Virus record (IMG/VR): IMGVR_UViG_3300037233_000021
Coordinates: 1-54,787 of that record
Source of the DNA: a virus
Length of the DNA: 54,787 nucleotides
Direction: 5' to 3' (one strand)
This document shows, one piece after another, positions 8,860 to 15,186 of this stretch. Under the pieces are notes generated by a model, which saw nothing but the letters and a program-made list of their open reading frames with translations, had not been told where the DNA came from and did no database searches. The position numbers and the translations under genes are program-made. Every line of letters begins with the position of its first letter. Within the stretch, counting starts at the first letter, position 1.

Positions 8860-8885
8860 ACGCGGTGCCCGCCGCTCTGTACAAT
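8857..8885 (+). promoter_or_regulatory. Early promoter 1, sigma70-like
   Basis: TTGACG at 8857-8862, a 17-base spacer and TACAAT at 8880-8885, then a short leader with AGGAGG before the ATG at 8909. Ten of twelve hexamer bases match consensus. Like the other cassette promoters, it continues TACAATCC. It reads the first three small genes. Confidence 0.85.
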
Positions 8886-8908
8886 CCTCGCATCACTAGG
8901 AGGATCAC

Positions 8909-9106
8909 ATGGACCGCAACACGACAGCAACGATCACGACCCACGCCTACGACCGCGACTCGAAGTCGATGGTCCGCATCGAGGTATACCTGGAGATCGA
9001 TCTGGTGGCGCTCGCCACCCGCATGGGAAAGAAAGCCTTCGACAGCAAGTCGAAGAAGTCAATCATCTACGGCGGCACAGCAGTCGCCAAGGTCACACGC
9101 TCATGA
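8909..9106 (+). CDS. Early small protein, 65 residues, unknown
   Basis: The first gene after promoter 1, with a strong AGGAGG six bases upstream. The protein is mixed, with a β-like start (TTATITTHAY), an amphipathic helix (RIEVYLEIDLVALATRMG) and a Lys/Ser-rich C-terminus. The stop overlaps the next start as ATGA. No family recognised; by position, a candidate early host-interaction protein. Confidence 0.75.
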   Translation: MDRNTTATITTHAYDRDSKSMVRIEVYLEIDLVALATRMGKKAFDSKSKKSIIYGGTAVAKVTRS

Positions 9107-9237
9107 ACGTCTACACAGTATCCAAGAAGGTCCGCGCGCTCGTGTACTGGCTCGACACCAAGGGCTACTACTACACCGGCAACGTGGTCTGGAATCTCTT
9201 CTACCGCGCCCGCAAGGCCATCTACGGTGGCATATGA
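9103..9237 (+). CDS. Early small aromatic protein, 44 residues, unknown
   Basis: Starts inside the previous stop (ATGA) and ends in another ATGA overlap. It is basic and rich in Tyr/Trp (YWLDTKGYYYTGNVVWNLFY), with an Arg/Lys end. Translational coupling on both sides supports expression. Function unknown. Confidence 0.7.
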   Translation: MNVYTVSKKVRALVYWLDTKGYYYTGNVVWNLFYRARKAIYGGI

Positions 9238-9353
9238 GCGCCCGCACAAAGGAAGTCCTCTACTGGGCGCTGGTAGCTGTGCTCACGGTGCTGTTCGTTC
9301 TTGCTGTGTCTGGCTCGGTGGACGGTGTCGGCGACATGGCAGTCTACGGGTAG
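9234..9353 (+). CDS. Early single-pass membrane protein, 39 residues
   Basis: ATGA-coupled to the preceding gene. A short basic head (SARTKE) leads into one hydrophobic segment of about 20 residues (VLYWALVAVLTVLFVLAV), followed by a polar acidic tail: an N-in, C-out type single-span protein. Too short for family assignment; phage early membrane peptides often disturb the host envelope, but that is inference. Confidence 0.65.
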   Translation: MSARTKEVLYWALVAVLTVLFVLAVSGSVDGVGDMAVYG

Positions 9354-9354
9354 T

Positions 9355-9383
9355 TTGACACGACTCCCGAGAGCGCGTATAAT
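9355..9383 (+). promoter_or_regulatory. Early promoter 2, perfect sigma70 consensus
   Basis: TTGACA at 9355-9360, exactly 17 bases, then TATAAT at 9378-9383: a full consensus match on both boxes. It starts directly after the stop of the previous gene and is followed by TGGAGG and the ATG at 9407. It should be one of the strongest promoters in the window. Confidence 0.92.
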
Positions 9384-9406
9384 CCCGAACGTCACCTGGA
9401 GGTCAC

Positions 9407-9502
9407 ATGTCACGCAACTCCCTTCGCTCACTCAACGCCCTGGTCGCACGAATCGACGCGACCTTCTTCAAACTCATCCTTAAAATCGCAGGAGTCAAAT
9501 AA
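9407..9502 (+). CDS. Early peptide, 31 residues, unknown
   Basis: The first ORF behind promoter 2, with TGGAGG six bases upstream. The 31 residues make an amphipathic, basic helix (RNSLRSLNALVARI, then FFKLILKIAGVK). The stop TAA shares its last A with the ATG of the next gene. Strong promoter, strong ribosome site and coupling argue that it is real. It could be a short membrane-active peptide. Confidence 0.65.
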   Translation: MSRNSLRSLNALVARIDATFFKLILKIAGVK

Positions 9503-9825
9503 TGTCAGTCGCAGCACGCCAACTGGTAGATATGCTCGTAGTTCGTCGCTTGATCGACAGCGCAGCCAAACAGGGCTGGGCGCTCACGCACATCAGTGAC
9601 GGCGACGAGGAACACAAGGTAGACAGCACCGAGGAAGCGCTCGGGCTGATCTTCAACCTGGACGACGCGCAGCTGAGCTTCAAGCGCCTGGGTAAACGCA
9701 ACCTCGCCGATGTGATCGAGTCCATATACTCCTGGTGTAACAGGCTGGACGCTGGCCTCAAAGGCAACAGCGCGCAGCGCGACAGACAGGTGATGGAAAT
9801 TCTCAACTCACTGGAGATCAAATAA
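9502..9825 (+). CDS. Early protein of 107 residues, unknown
   Basis: Coupled to the previous peptide by TAATG; AGGAG lies ten bases upstream. The protein is mostly helical: an N-terminal basic helix (ARQLVDMLVVRRLIDSAAKQ), an acidic stretch with ISDGDEEHK, and helices around IESIYSWCNRLDAGL to the end. It is soluble, with no catalytic motif. I do not recognise a family. Confidence 0.75.
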   Translation: MSVAARQLVDMLVVRRLIDSAAKQGWALTHISDGDEEHKVDSTEEALGLIFNLDDAQLSFKRLGKRNLADVIESIYSWCNRLDAGLKGNSAQRDRQVMEILNSLEIK

Positions 9826-9826
9826 C

Positions 9827-9889
9827 ATGGGACGCACACCCACAGCACCGTTCTACCTCAAGGTGGAACGCTTCGTGGTGCAGGCATGA
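9827..9889 (+). CDS. Possible early peptide, 20 residues
   Basis: A short reading frame filling the space between two genes: ATG at 9827, stop overlapping the next ATG (ATGA at 9886). GGAG sits about ten bases upstream, inside the preceding gene. Twenty residues, with a FYLKVERFVV strand. It may serve only to couple translation. Confidence 0.4.
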   Translation: MGRTPTAPFYLKVERFVVQA

Positions 9890-10101
9890 ACGCAGTAGAG
9901 ATGTACGGCGAGACGTTCTTCCGGGTGTACGGTAAGTACCCTGGTGCGAAGCGCTGGTCGCCGATGGACCTCCAGTCAGGCAGCTGCGTCGGCAACCTGA
10001 TATATGCGACCTTCTTCGACAGCGAGGCACAGGCTGATGCTGCGGTCGCTGAGGCAACCCGATTGAACCCCGAATGGTCATTTGAAACGAGGAAAGTATG
10101 A
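9886..10101 (+). CDS. Early protein of 71 residues, unknown
   Basis: ATGA-coupled on both sides. A mixed αβ protein: MYGETFFRVYGK, a polar loop, then IYATFFDSEAQADAAVAEAT, which looks like a strand followed by a helix of the kind found in small phage proteins with a single α/β sandwich. No catalytic residues stand out. Function unknown. Confidence 0.75.
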   Translation: MNAVEMYGETFFRVYGKYPGAKRWSPMDLQSGSCVGNLIYATFFDSEAQADAAVAEATRLNPEWSFETRKV

Positions 10102-10337
10102 GCGCCAAGATCTACAACTTCGACGACTACAAGCGCAAGCGCATCCTGGAGGCTGCGGCCAAGCTCGAAGCTCGCGCGGCATACCTGCGCGCGAACAAGC
10201 GCGGCACACCCCGCACAGACGAGCAGGTGACTCTCGCCTGCACTGAGTACCAGGACGCCCTGCGCCAGTGGCAGGACAACCACATGGACGGCTCGGACTG
10301 CGGCTGCTCGAATGGGCAGAGCCGGTGGTTCCAGTGA
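10098..10337 (+). CDS. Early basic helical protein with C-terminal Cys-rich tail, 79 residues
   Basis: Starts in the ATGA overlap. The first 60 residues are a highly charged helix (DDYKRKRILEAAAKLEARAA), the end carries DCGCSNGQ, and there is no complete zinc site. The stop overlaps a GTG start (GTGA). Function unknown. Confidence 0.75.
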   Translation: MSAKIYNFDDYKRKRILEAAAKLEARAAYLRANKRGTPRTDEQVTLACTEYQDALRQWQDNHMDGSDCGCSNGQSRWFQ

Positions 10338-10618
10338 GCGAGTATAATGTCGGTCGCTACTTCACTCCAGGCGAGACTGGGCAGCTTGCCTGCTGCCTAT
10401 ACCGCGCGGGTCGCACCCGCCTGCACATCCTCGTGATTGAGTCATCCGGTGTGATCGTACTGACGCCGCGCCTGGACGAGGCCAAGTTCATCACGCCGCT
10501 GCTGCACAAGTCTGACCCGTACCCGCTTGACAGGGCCGTCAGGCGGTTCAGGGCTGCGGGCCGCACCCTGGGCATCACTGAGGGGGCGAAAGCCGAACTG
10601 GAGAGGGCTGCGTCATGA
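10334..10618 (+). CDS. Early protein of 94 residues, unknown, GTG start
   Basis: Start taken at the GTG in the GTGA overlap, because an upstream ATG in this frame would overlap the previous gene by 70 bases. The N-terminal half is β-rich (TRLHILVIESSGVIVLTPRL), the C-terminal half helical and basic. The stop overlaps the next ATG (ATGA). No family recognised. Confidence 0.7.
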   Translation: MSEYNVGRYFTPGETGQLACCLYRAGRTRLHILVIESSGVIVLTPRLDEAKFITPLLHKSDPYPLDRAVRRFRAAGRTLGITEGAKAELERAAS

Positions 10619-10848
10619 AGGACCCAGGCAACCCTGACTTCTCGGACCTAGAGAACCTGGGGGATCTGCGAGGAGATCCCCTGGGGCCGGTGCATCAGGT
10701 AGCGGCTGGCAATGCCTTCTCCCCTGGTCCGCGTATGATTCCCTGCAGCCGGTGCAAAGGCACTGGCAACCATCCCTGCGGTCGCTGCTTCAAGTGCCAG
10801 GGCTCAGGGAAGATGCTGGCACCGAAGCGCGGTATGCGAATAGATTGA
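10615..10848 (+). CDS. DnaJ-type zinc-ribbon small protein
   Basis: 77 residues. After an acidic head, the C-terminal half has CSRCKGTG-(7)-CFKCQGSG, two CxxCxGxG repeats like the zinc-binding motif of DnaJ. No J domain is present, so this is a free-standing zinc ribbon, probably binding protein or nucleic acid. The last in the promoter 2 group: the next promoter overlaps its last codons. Confidence 0.75.
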   Translation: MKDPGNPDFSDLENLGDLRGDPLGPVHQVAAGNAFSPGPRMIPCSRCKGTGNHPCGRCFKCQGSGKMLAPKRGMRID

Positions 10849-10873
10849 CACCCAGCAACCAACCCTGTACAAT
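10845..10873 (+). promoter_or_regulatory. Early promoter 3, sigma70-like
   Basis: TTGACA at 10845-10850 overlaps the stop of the preceding gene; 17 bases later comes TACAAT (10868-10873), again followed by CC. TAGGAG precedes the ATG at 10898. Eleven of twelve bases match consensus. Confidence 0.9.
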
Positions 10874-10897
10874 CCAACCTCCAACTAGGAGATCATC

Positions 10898-11104
10898 ATG
10901 CTACTCGCAATGTACGACACCAAGAAGCTCTGCAAGTCCCACACGGGCGAGCCCCTGCGCTACCGCGAAACCTCGATGTTCGGTACCGAGTACCGCTCTG
11001 ACGGCGTACTGACGGTGGCGCACCGCCCGCACATCACAGGCACGGGTCGCGAATGGTTCGCTCGCATCACGATGAAGGGCGGGTTGATCGCGAAGGTCGA
11101 ATAG
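10898..11104 (+). CDS. Early protein of 68 residues, unknown
   Basis: The sole gene behind promoter 3, with CTAGGAG nine bases upstream. A β-rich basic protein (YDTKKLCKSHTGEPLRYRET, then LTVAHRPHI and FARITMKGGLIAKVE) that looks like a compact barrel, possibly nucleic-acid binding. The promoter 4 -10 box overlaps the sequence just past its end. Confidence 0.7.
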   Translation: MLLAMYDTKKLCKSHTGEPLRYRETSMFGTEYRSDGVLTVAHRPHITGTGREWFARITMKGGLIAKVE

Positions 11105-11112
11105 AGTATAAT
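11084..11112 (+). promoter_or_regulatory. Early promoter 4, sigma70-like
   Basis: TTGATC at 11084-11089, 17 bases, TATAAT at 11107-11112. The -35 box is inside the preceding gene. GGAGG at 11129-11133 serves the ATG at 11142. It renews transcription of the second half of the cassette. Confidence 0.8.
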
Positions 11113-11141
11113 CGAATCTCAACAGCTTGGAGGCTATGCCA

Positions 11142-11405
11142 ATGAAGAGCGCTTTTGAAACCGGGCGCAGCGAACACTGCGCCGAGCAGATGACTCAGGG
11201 TCAGGCTGCTATCGTCCTCACCGGGTTCGCCCCGGTAGGTTCCAAACTCTGGATTGAGGCCCGCGCGGTATTTAAACGCATGCGCGAGCGCTACGCTGTA
11301 CAGGACGCCTGTGCAGAGGCTTACCACTTCGGCTTAAAAGATGGCCGCAAGTCGAAGCGCCTGGAGATCAGCTGTGAACAGATCAAAGCGGGCCAGCGCT
11401 CATGA
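11142..11405 (+). CDS. Early protein of 87 residues, unknown
   Basis: The ATG at 11142 is eight bases from GGAGG; the alternatives at 11127 and 11136 are too close to that site. Soluble and helical, with a central GFAPVGSKLWIEARAVFKRM and a basic C-terminus (GRKSKRLEISCEQIKAG). ATGA-coupled to the next gene. Function unknown. Confidence 0.7.
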   Translation: MKSAFETGRSEHCAEQMTQGQAAIVLTGFAPVGSKLWIEARAVFKRMRERYAVQDACAEAYHFGLKDGRKSKRLEISCEQIKAGQRS

Positions 11406-11620
11406 ACACCTTCCAAGACCTCAACGCCGGTGACCGCGTGCGCTTCATGCGGACCAACGGCATAGGGCGCAACGGAGTCGAATGGGTCGAGGCCACCGGC
11501 ACCGTGCTCAAGTACCTAGCCTTCGCGAACCACGTAGTCGTGGCGGTTGCAGGAGGAAAGGGCAACCCCTACGTAGTAGACGCCAAGAACTTCAAGGCAG
11601 TCGTGAGGAGGATCGCATGA
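11402..11620 (+). CDS. Early SH3-like small protein, 72 residues
   Basis: The β pattern LNAGDRVRFMRTNGIG...ATGTVLKYLAFANHVVVAV...NFKAVVRRI, with GDRVRF and a GTV turn, resembles small SH3-like barrels such as those binding RNA or peptides. Coupled by ATGA overlaps to both neighbours. The fold assignment is by eye only. Confidence 0.65.
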   Translation: MNTFQDLNAGDRVRFMRTNGIGRNGVEWVEATGTVLKYLAFANHVVVAVAGGKGNPYVVDAKNFKAVVRRIA

Positions 11621-11784
11621 ACACCATAGATTTTGAGGCTCCCCTGATGACCCTCGCTGACGCCTTCCGCGACCTGGATCAGGCCGAGTCAGAGTCAATC
11701 AAGTACCGCCAGGACGCTGAATCCGCACGCGAGGAGCGCGCGAGAACCGCCGCCAAGAAATACTACGACCGACAGGAGAAATAA
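11617..11784 (+). CDS. Early charged helical protein, 55 residues
   Basis: The ATG lies in the ATGA overlap, with GAGGA eight bases upstream. Almost entirely charged helix (FRDLDQAESESIKYRQDAES, then a basic AREERARTAAKKYYDRQEK), probably a coiled coil. Function unknown. Confidence 0.65.
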   Translation: MNTIDFEAPLMTLADAFRDLDQAESESIKYRQDAESAREERARTAAKKYYDRQEK

Positions 11785-11785
11785 A

Positions 11786-11965
11786 ATGTTCAGCTGGATG
11801 TTCTGGAAGATCCCGATCACTGGTGTACGCATCCGTTACACCGGGCCGATCAACTCTGACCGCGCTCGCGCGTCGCTACAGGGAAAGCTCTGTGTTGCTC
11901 GGGTGTACGCTCCCCCCGCCATCCTGCAGAAGAAGCTGAAGAAGCTGAAGAAGGCCACATCATGA
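11786..11965 (+). CDS. Early basic protein, 59 residues
   Basis: AGGAG precedes the ATG by seven bases; it starts two bases after the previous stop. A short aromatic head (FSWMFWKIP), a β part, and a Lys-rich helix (LQKKLKKLKKA) at the end. ATGA-coupled to the next gene. No family recognised. Confidence 0.65.
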   Translation: MFSWMFWKIPITGVRIRYTGPINSDRARASLQGKLCVARVYAPPAILQKKLKKLKKATS

Positions 11966-12141
11966 AACACAAAGACACACTGCGTCGCGAAGCCATCGAG
12001 CGCCTGGAGCGCACACCTACCAGCAGCGGCAGCACGCGCCGCGAGCGCAATGGCATCTCTGAGACCGAGGACGAGGTTGTCGCCCGCCGCAACGCGGAGG
12101 CCGCGCGCCTGCGCGAGAAGTTCGGGAAGCTTATCAAGTGA
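11962..12141 (+). CDS. Early Arg/Glu-rich helical protein, 59 residues
   Basis: Coupled by ATGA upstream and GTGA downstream. Charged throughout (LRREAIERLERTPTSSGSTR and ARRNAEAARLREKFGKLIK): probably helical and nucleic-acid or protein binding. Function unknown. Confidence 0.65.
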   Translation: MKHKDTLRREAIERLERTPTSSGSTRRERNGISETEDEVVARRNAEAARLREKFGKLIK

Positions 12142-12377
12142 CAGCGCGCAACGTAACTCATGGCATGAAGGTCCAGGAGCGGCACCGTAAGAACGCCGCA
12201 GGCGATATGGTCCACTACGTCGAGATGTGGTGCCCGGTGGAGCGAGTCCTGCCGCCGCCAGTCGATCTGCCTACCAAGGTAGTGTTCGAGGAACCTCCCC
12301 CTGAGATGACGATCCGCACCCGTCTCAGGTTCGAGGCACGTACCCTGTCCGAGATGATCCTGCCCTGGAGAAAGTAA
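12138..12377 (+). CDS. Early protein of 79 residues, unknown, GTG start
   Basis: The GTG lies in the GTGA overlap; an internal ATG nine codons on would remove a plausible β strand. Polar and basic, with a Pro-rich middle (ERVLPPPVDLPTKVVFEEPP). It ends in TAATG with the next gene. Function unknown. Confidence 0.65.
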   Translation: MTARNVTHGMKVQERHRKNAAGDMVHYVEMWCPVERVLPPPVDLPTKVVFEEPPPEMTIRTRLRFEARTLSEMILPWRK

Positions 12378-12607
12378 TGCTAACCCTAATCGTATTTGGT
12401 TCTACGGCTGATACGGAGGTCGAGACCTCCGGCAGAGGGATTGCTGTCCAGCAGTTCATCTACGACCGCCTGTGTAATTCAACCCTGTGCCTGCTCCAGG
12501 TACAGTTCCAGCCAGGACTATTCGCTGCCCTGAAGCGCTGGTACACGGACCCGTTCTCTAAGGCTCTTCCGGGCGAGCTGCTCTACTACGGGGCGGACCC
12601 TCGATGA
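12377..12607 (+). CDS. Early protein of 76 residues, unknown
   Basis: TAATG-coupled, with GGAG 13 bases upstream. It begins with a hydrophobic strand (LTLIVFGSTAD), followed by a helix and two cysteines (LCNSTLCLLQ). ATGA-coupled to a tiny membrane peptide. No family recognised. Confidence 0.65.
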   Translation: MLTLIVFGSTADTEVETSGRGIAVQQFIYDRLCNSTLCLLQVQFQPGLFAALKRWYTDPFSKALPGELLYYGADPR

Positions 12608-12690
12608 CCTGGAGAGACTGGCTCACGCTCGCATCCCCGCAGCTTGCTATACTGGCTGCATGGTTTATCTATCTGGAGTACCACCTATGA
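12604..12690 (+). CDS. Tiny membrane peptide, 28 residues
   Basis: ATGA overlaps at both ends. One hydrophobic segment (LASPQLAILAAWFIYLEY) after a WRDW head. Such coupled membrane micropeptides recur in this window. Real expression is likely because its end carries the ribosome site of the next gene. Confidence 0.55.
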   Translation: MTWRDWLTLASPQLAILAAWFIYLEYHL

Positions 12691-13193
12691 AGCTCAGTAA
12701 CCTTCCACCCGGCGTGACCGACGCAGCTATCGAGCGGCAAGTTGCCGACGACGATGGTATGGCTATCCAGCCGGAGCTGGTAGAAGGCACGCTTGCTGAT
12801 CTGGTCCCACCCAAACCCAAGTACCCGAACGCGCTCGCGGAGATGTGGAACGAGACCCTGTTCTCACGCATCCGAGCTGGCAACTTCAAAGGCTTCCGTG
12901 GCATCCAGACGAAGCGCCATAGCGGCGTCAGCGCGCGCACCCACGGGCGAGAGATCGAACGACTGAAGGAGATGGGTATGACACCAAAGCAAGGGCGCGG
13001 TCTCGTACCGGCGCATGGACTGGGCTCGATCAACGTCGAGAGCGATGCGGTAGAGCTGGCGCGAGTCGGCAAGTACCCCGAGGCGATCAAGCTCCTGGAG
13101 AGCTGGCAGCCACACTACATGCGCCATCACGAGCGCAAGGCATACCGCCTGAACTTCTGGCGTTCACGGCTACTGCATGTGGTGCAAGCATGA
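12687..13193 (+). CDS. Early protein of 168 residues, unknown
   Basis: The start at 12687 (GGAG eight bases upstream) is preferred over an ATG at 12660 that lacks a ribosome site. Residues about 60-115 are basic (IRAGNFKGFRGIQTKRHSGV, then a Gly/Arg loop with KQGRGLVPAHG), followed by a helix-turn-helix-like C-terminal part. It could bind nucleic acid. No catalytic motif. ATGA-coupled to the last cassette gene. Confidence 0.7.
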   Translation: MKLSNLPPGVTDAAIERQVADDDGMAIQPELVEGTLADLVPPKPKYPNALAEMWNETLFSRIRAGNFKGFRGIQTKRHSGVSARTHGREIERLKEMGMTPKQGRGLVPAHGLGSINVESDAVELARVGKYPEAIKLLESWQPHYMRHHERKAYRLNFWRSRLLHVVQA

Positions 13194-13528
13194 ACATCGC
13201 CGAAGCACAACGCAGGATGGAACAGGCCGAGCAGGCGGGGCGAGACCTGCAGGCGCTGGTCGATTCACTGACGGCTATGATAGCAATCATGGCACAGCAG
13301 GTGTCCTTGCAGCGCGCCGCGATATGGGCAATGATGTCCCAGGCAGCAATGGATGAGGTCTCTCAAGATCCTGTGAAGAATCCATGGCTCGGGCTGAAGT
13401 CTGAGTTCGCCGGGAAGATCAACCCGCTGGTGGTTGCGCTGAACAAGATGATGGGTGTGAAGGTAACGCCGATCCCTGAGGGTGCGGCCAAGTCAGTAGT
13501 GGTTGCAACTGAGATGCCGAGGAGGTAG
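13190..13528 (+). CDS. Early helical protein of 112 residues, last gene of the cassette
   Basis: A coiled-coil N-terminus (AEAQRRMEQAEQAGRDLQAL), a Met/Ala-rich amphipathic helix (MIAIMAQQVSLQRAAIWAMM), then a polar part ending in EMPRR. Its last codons contain the promoter of the small RNA candidate. Function unknown. Confidence 0.7.
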   Translation: MNIAEAQRRMEQAEQAGRDLQALVDSLTAMIAIMAQQVSLQRAAIWAMMSQAAMDEVSQDPVKNPWLGLKSEFAGKINPLVVALNKMMGVKVTPIPEGAAKSVVVATEMPRR

Positions 13529-13531
13529 AAT
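13503..13531 (+). promoter_or_regulatory. Promoter of the small RNA candidate
   Basis: TTGCAA at 13503-13508, 17 bases, TAGAAT at 13526-13531 (the TAG stop of the last early gene lies in the -10 box). Nine of twelve bases match consensus. The only thing downstream before a strong terminator is a run of hairpins. Confidence 0.55.
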
Positions 13532-13535
13532 ACTC

Positions 13536-13621
13536 GCATTGCGCGATGTCGCGCAGCCCAGCCGGGTCCGCTCCTACCCCGCTGGAAGACTTAGGCCCTG
13601 GTCACTCCGGGGCATTTTTTT
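13536..13621 (+). ncRNA. Candidate small structured RNA of about 85 nt
   Basis: Between a promoter-like element and a terminator lie three consecutive stems: TGCGCG-ATGT-CGCGCA (13540-13555), CCAGC-c-GGGT with ACCC-c-GCTGG and an 8-base loop (13558-13585), and the terminator stem (13595-13613). The transcript would hold no ribosome site or reading frame. It may be a regulatory RNA, or only the end of the early mRNA. No Rfam family is recognised. Confidence 0.5.
13595..13621 (+). terminator. Rho-independent terminator of the early cassette
   Basis: GCCCTGG / CCGGGGC stem (13595-13601 with 13607-13613, one G-U pair), loop TCACT, then A and seven Ts. It sits at the meeting point of the rightward early genes and the leftward accessory block. 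Confidence 0.9.
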
Positions 13622-13679
13622 ATCTCACCACAATCACGATGATGATGATGAGTAAGATGAGTCCGATACTGATGCCCAT
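13620..13679 (-). CDS. Tiny single-span membrane peptide, 19 residues
   Basis: The frame is almost nothing but a hydrophobic stretch (GISIGLILLIIIIVIVV) with a final Arg. The stop overlaps the T-run of the opposing terminator. It directly follows another small membrane gene. Expression is uncertain. Confidence 0.4.
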   Translation of the reverse strand: MGISIGLILLIIIIVIVVR

Positions 13680-13680
13680 A

Positions 13681-13842
13681 TTAGTGCGTGCCGTGAAAGG
13701 CTCCAATTCCAACCAGCCAAGCCAGTATCAAGAATGAGAAGGATGCCGTCATCCAGTTTATGCTCCACGTTGCGGGAGGCTTGATCGAGATGATCATGCA
13801 CACCAGCGCCAGGATCAGACAAATCCAGTGAGCGTCAATCAT
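13681..13842 (-). CDS. Two-span membrane protein, 53 residues
   Basis: Start at 13842, in a TAATG overlap with the upstream gene. Two hydrophobic segments (HWICLILALVCMIISI and FSFLILAWLVGIGAF) are separated by a short polar loop: a holin-like size and shape, though the canonical lysis cassette is elsewhere (47240-48959). It could be an accessory membrane protein of the exported block. Confidence 0.6.
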   Translation of the reverse strand: MIDAHWICLILALVCMIISIKPPATWSINWMTASFSFLILAWLVGIGAFHGTH

Positions 13843-14132
13843 TAGCGCCGATCCCCATGACTGTGTCCGCCGCGATGCCAGCCACCATGACCACGGTCGC
13901 CGTGATTCCAGTGACCATGCCCGTAGCCGCCGTGACCGTAGCCGTACCACTCTCGATCCCATCCGTTACCAGTCCAGTAGCCGCAGTCTCCATTGTAGAA
14001 ACCGACCGGGCCAACATACACACCGCACGGCAGTCCCAGGTCGATACCAACACTGACGTCTGCTACCGCAGGAGCCGCGAGGAATCCAGCAGACAGAGTC
14101 AGACCAACGAGCATAGCGAAAAAACTTTTCAT
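13842..14132 (-). CDS. Exported His/Gly-rich protein, 96 residues
   Basis: Start at 14132 with AGGTGG upstream; a longer frame to 14189 lacks a signal. A Sec signal peptide (MKSFFAMLVGLTLSAGFLAA, cut after about PAVA) leads to a short mature domain with two cysteines (GLPCGVY and NGDCGYW). The tail of about 35 residues is made of Gly-His-Tyr-Trp repeats such as YGHGGYGHGHWNHGD. Periplasmic metal binding is plausible from composition. Phage function unknown. Confidence 0.75.
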   Translation of the reverse strand: MKSFFAMLVGLTLSAGFLAAPAVADVSVGIDLGLPCGVYVGPVGFYNGDCGYWTGNGWDREWYGYGHGGYGHGHWNHGDRGHGGWHRGGHSHGDRR

Positions 14133-14133
14133 G

Positions 14134-14358
14134 TTACACCACCTTTGATGCTGCGACTGCCGCGAGGACTGCTGCCGGTGAGGCAACAACTGGGGCCGCA
14201 GGTACGTGAGCTGCTACGACTGCCGGAGCGAACTTCGTCACGACAGAGTTGAGGTCCGCCTGGGCAGATGCGAGCTGCTTATGCAGCCAAGTGTACCCAA
14301 CGGTTGCGCCGACGACGGAACCAACGACGAAAGATACTATGACAGAAATTAAATCCAT
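14134..14358 (-). CDS. Membrane-anchored Ala/Val-rich small protein, 74 residues
   Basis: An N-terminal transmembrane segment (LISVIVSFVVGSVVGATVGY) is followed by a short coiled part and a Pro/Ala/Val tail. The stop is directly before the next gene. Probably an inner-membrane tether; unknown role. Confidence 0.65.
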   Translation of the reverse strand: MDLISVIVSFVVGSVVGATVGYTWLHKQLASAQADLNSVVTKFAPAVVAAHVPAAPVVASPAAVLAAVAASKVV

Positions 14359-14369
14359 AGGTGCCTCTA

Positions 14370-15089
14370 TTATTTACTCAGCTGCTTCACGAGCTGACGC
14401 TGTTCGATGTCGATCATCTCTTTGTGCGTGACGAAGTCACCAGTTGGGACCGCCACCACGTCTGGAACTACACACATGTCTTCGAGTGCCTGCCCACAGT
14501 TGTCGCCTAGAGTTTTCTTCACGAACGAGATGTCGCACGCTACTGACTGGGCAGCCAGAGGAGCATTTGACTCGCAGAAGAATTTGACTAGTTCGAGCTT
14601 CGCGCAGTCATCGTCCTTCCTGGACTTGCCGAACGATCCGCCCGCGATCAGGAGCTGTAGGCCAGCGCCGTCCGTGAACCGGCAAGACGCTGTCGTCTGA
14701 CCGTAACCTGCGATGGCCGTCATGGCGAGCCGAGGGGACGTGAAGTTCGAGCCAGTCTGGGTCACGCCGTTGTTGACCGCTGAGCCGCCTTTGCCGCCTT
14801 CAGCGACTGCCTTAGCATCGCCACCTGTACCACCCTGAGCTACACCACCCTGAGCTACAGAGCTAGACTGCGCTGCGCCGCCCTGGATGACTGCGCCGTT
14901 ACCTGATCCCAGGCCATTGACCGTGGTCGTGCTGGTGCTGGTGCTGGTAGCTGTATTGTTGTTGCCAAACACGTTGCCGCTCGCGACGTTTCCGGTGCCG
15001 GTGTTGTCCAGCGTTGGAGGAACCTGTGCGAAGGCTGACCCAGCGCACAAGAGAACTAATGCAGCGGCTATTCTGACAGTGTTTTTCAT
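14370..15089 (-). CDS. Exported protein with Gly/Asn/Thr repeat region and Cys-rich C-domain
   Basis: 239 residues. The start at 15089 gives a clear Sec signal (VRIAAALVLLCAGSAFAQ) with GAGGT upstream; a longer frame to 15143 has none. Residues about 20-110 are low complexity, with NNNTATSTSTST, then repeats of AQGG, GGDAKAVAEGGKGG. The C-domain has several cysteines (ASCRF, DDDCAKLELVKFFCE, VACDI, NCGQAL, DMCVV) that probably pair outside the cytoplasm. From memory, similar exported proteins with a DCA motif occur in other environmental phages. Role unknown; an envelope or surface role is likely. Confidence 0.7.
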   Translation of the reverse strand: MKNTVRIAAALVLLCAGSAFAQVPPTLDNTGTGNVASGNVFGNNNTATSTSTSTTTVNGLGSGNGAVIQGGAAQSSSVAQGGVAQGGTGGDAKAVAEGGKGGSAVNNGVTQTGSNFTSPRLAMTAIAGYGQTTASCRFTDGAGLQLLIAGGSFGKSRKDDDCAKLELVKFFCESNAPLAAQSVACDISFVKKTLGDNCGQALEDMCVVPDVVAVPTGDFVTHKEMIDIEQRQLVKQLSK

Positions 15090-15186
15090 TAATGTGTACC
15101 TCTCAACCAGTATGCGCTGATTGGTCTGTGGTTTACCGCACATAGCTGCAGGCCACTGATATTACTCAAACCTTAGTTGAAACTCA

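Noticed and set aside
10334-10360. TATAAT at about 10342 as a promoter
   Set aside because: The -35 position reads GCCGGT, far from consensus; the box is inside a gene.
12640-12665. TATACT near 12651 as an extra early promoter
   Set aside because: No acceptable -35 at 16-18 bases and it lies within coupled genes.
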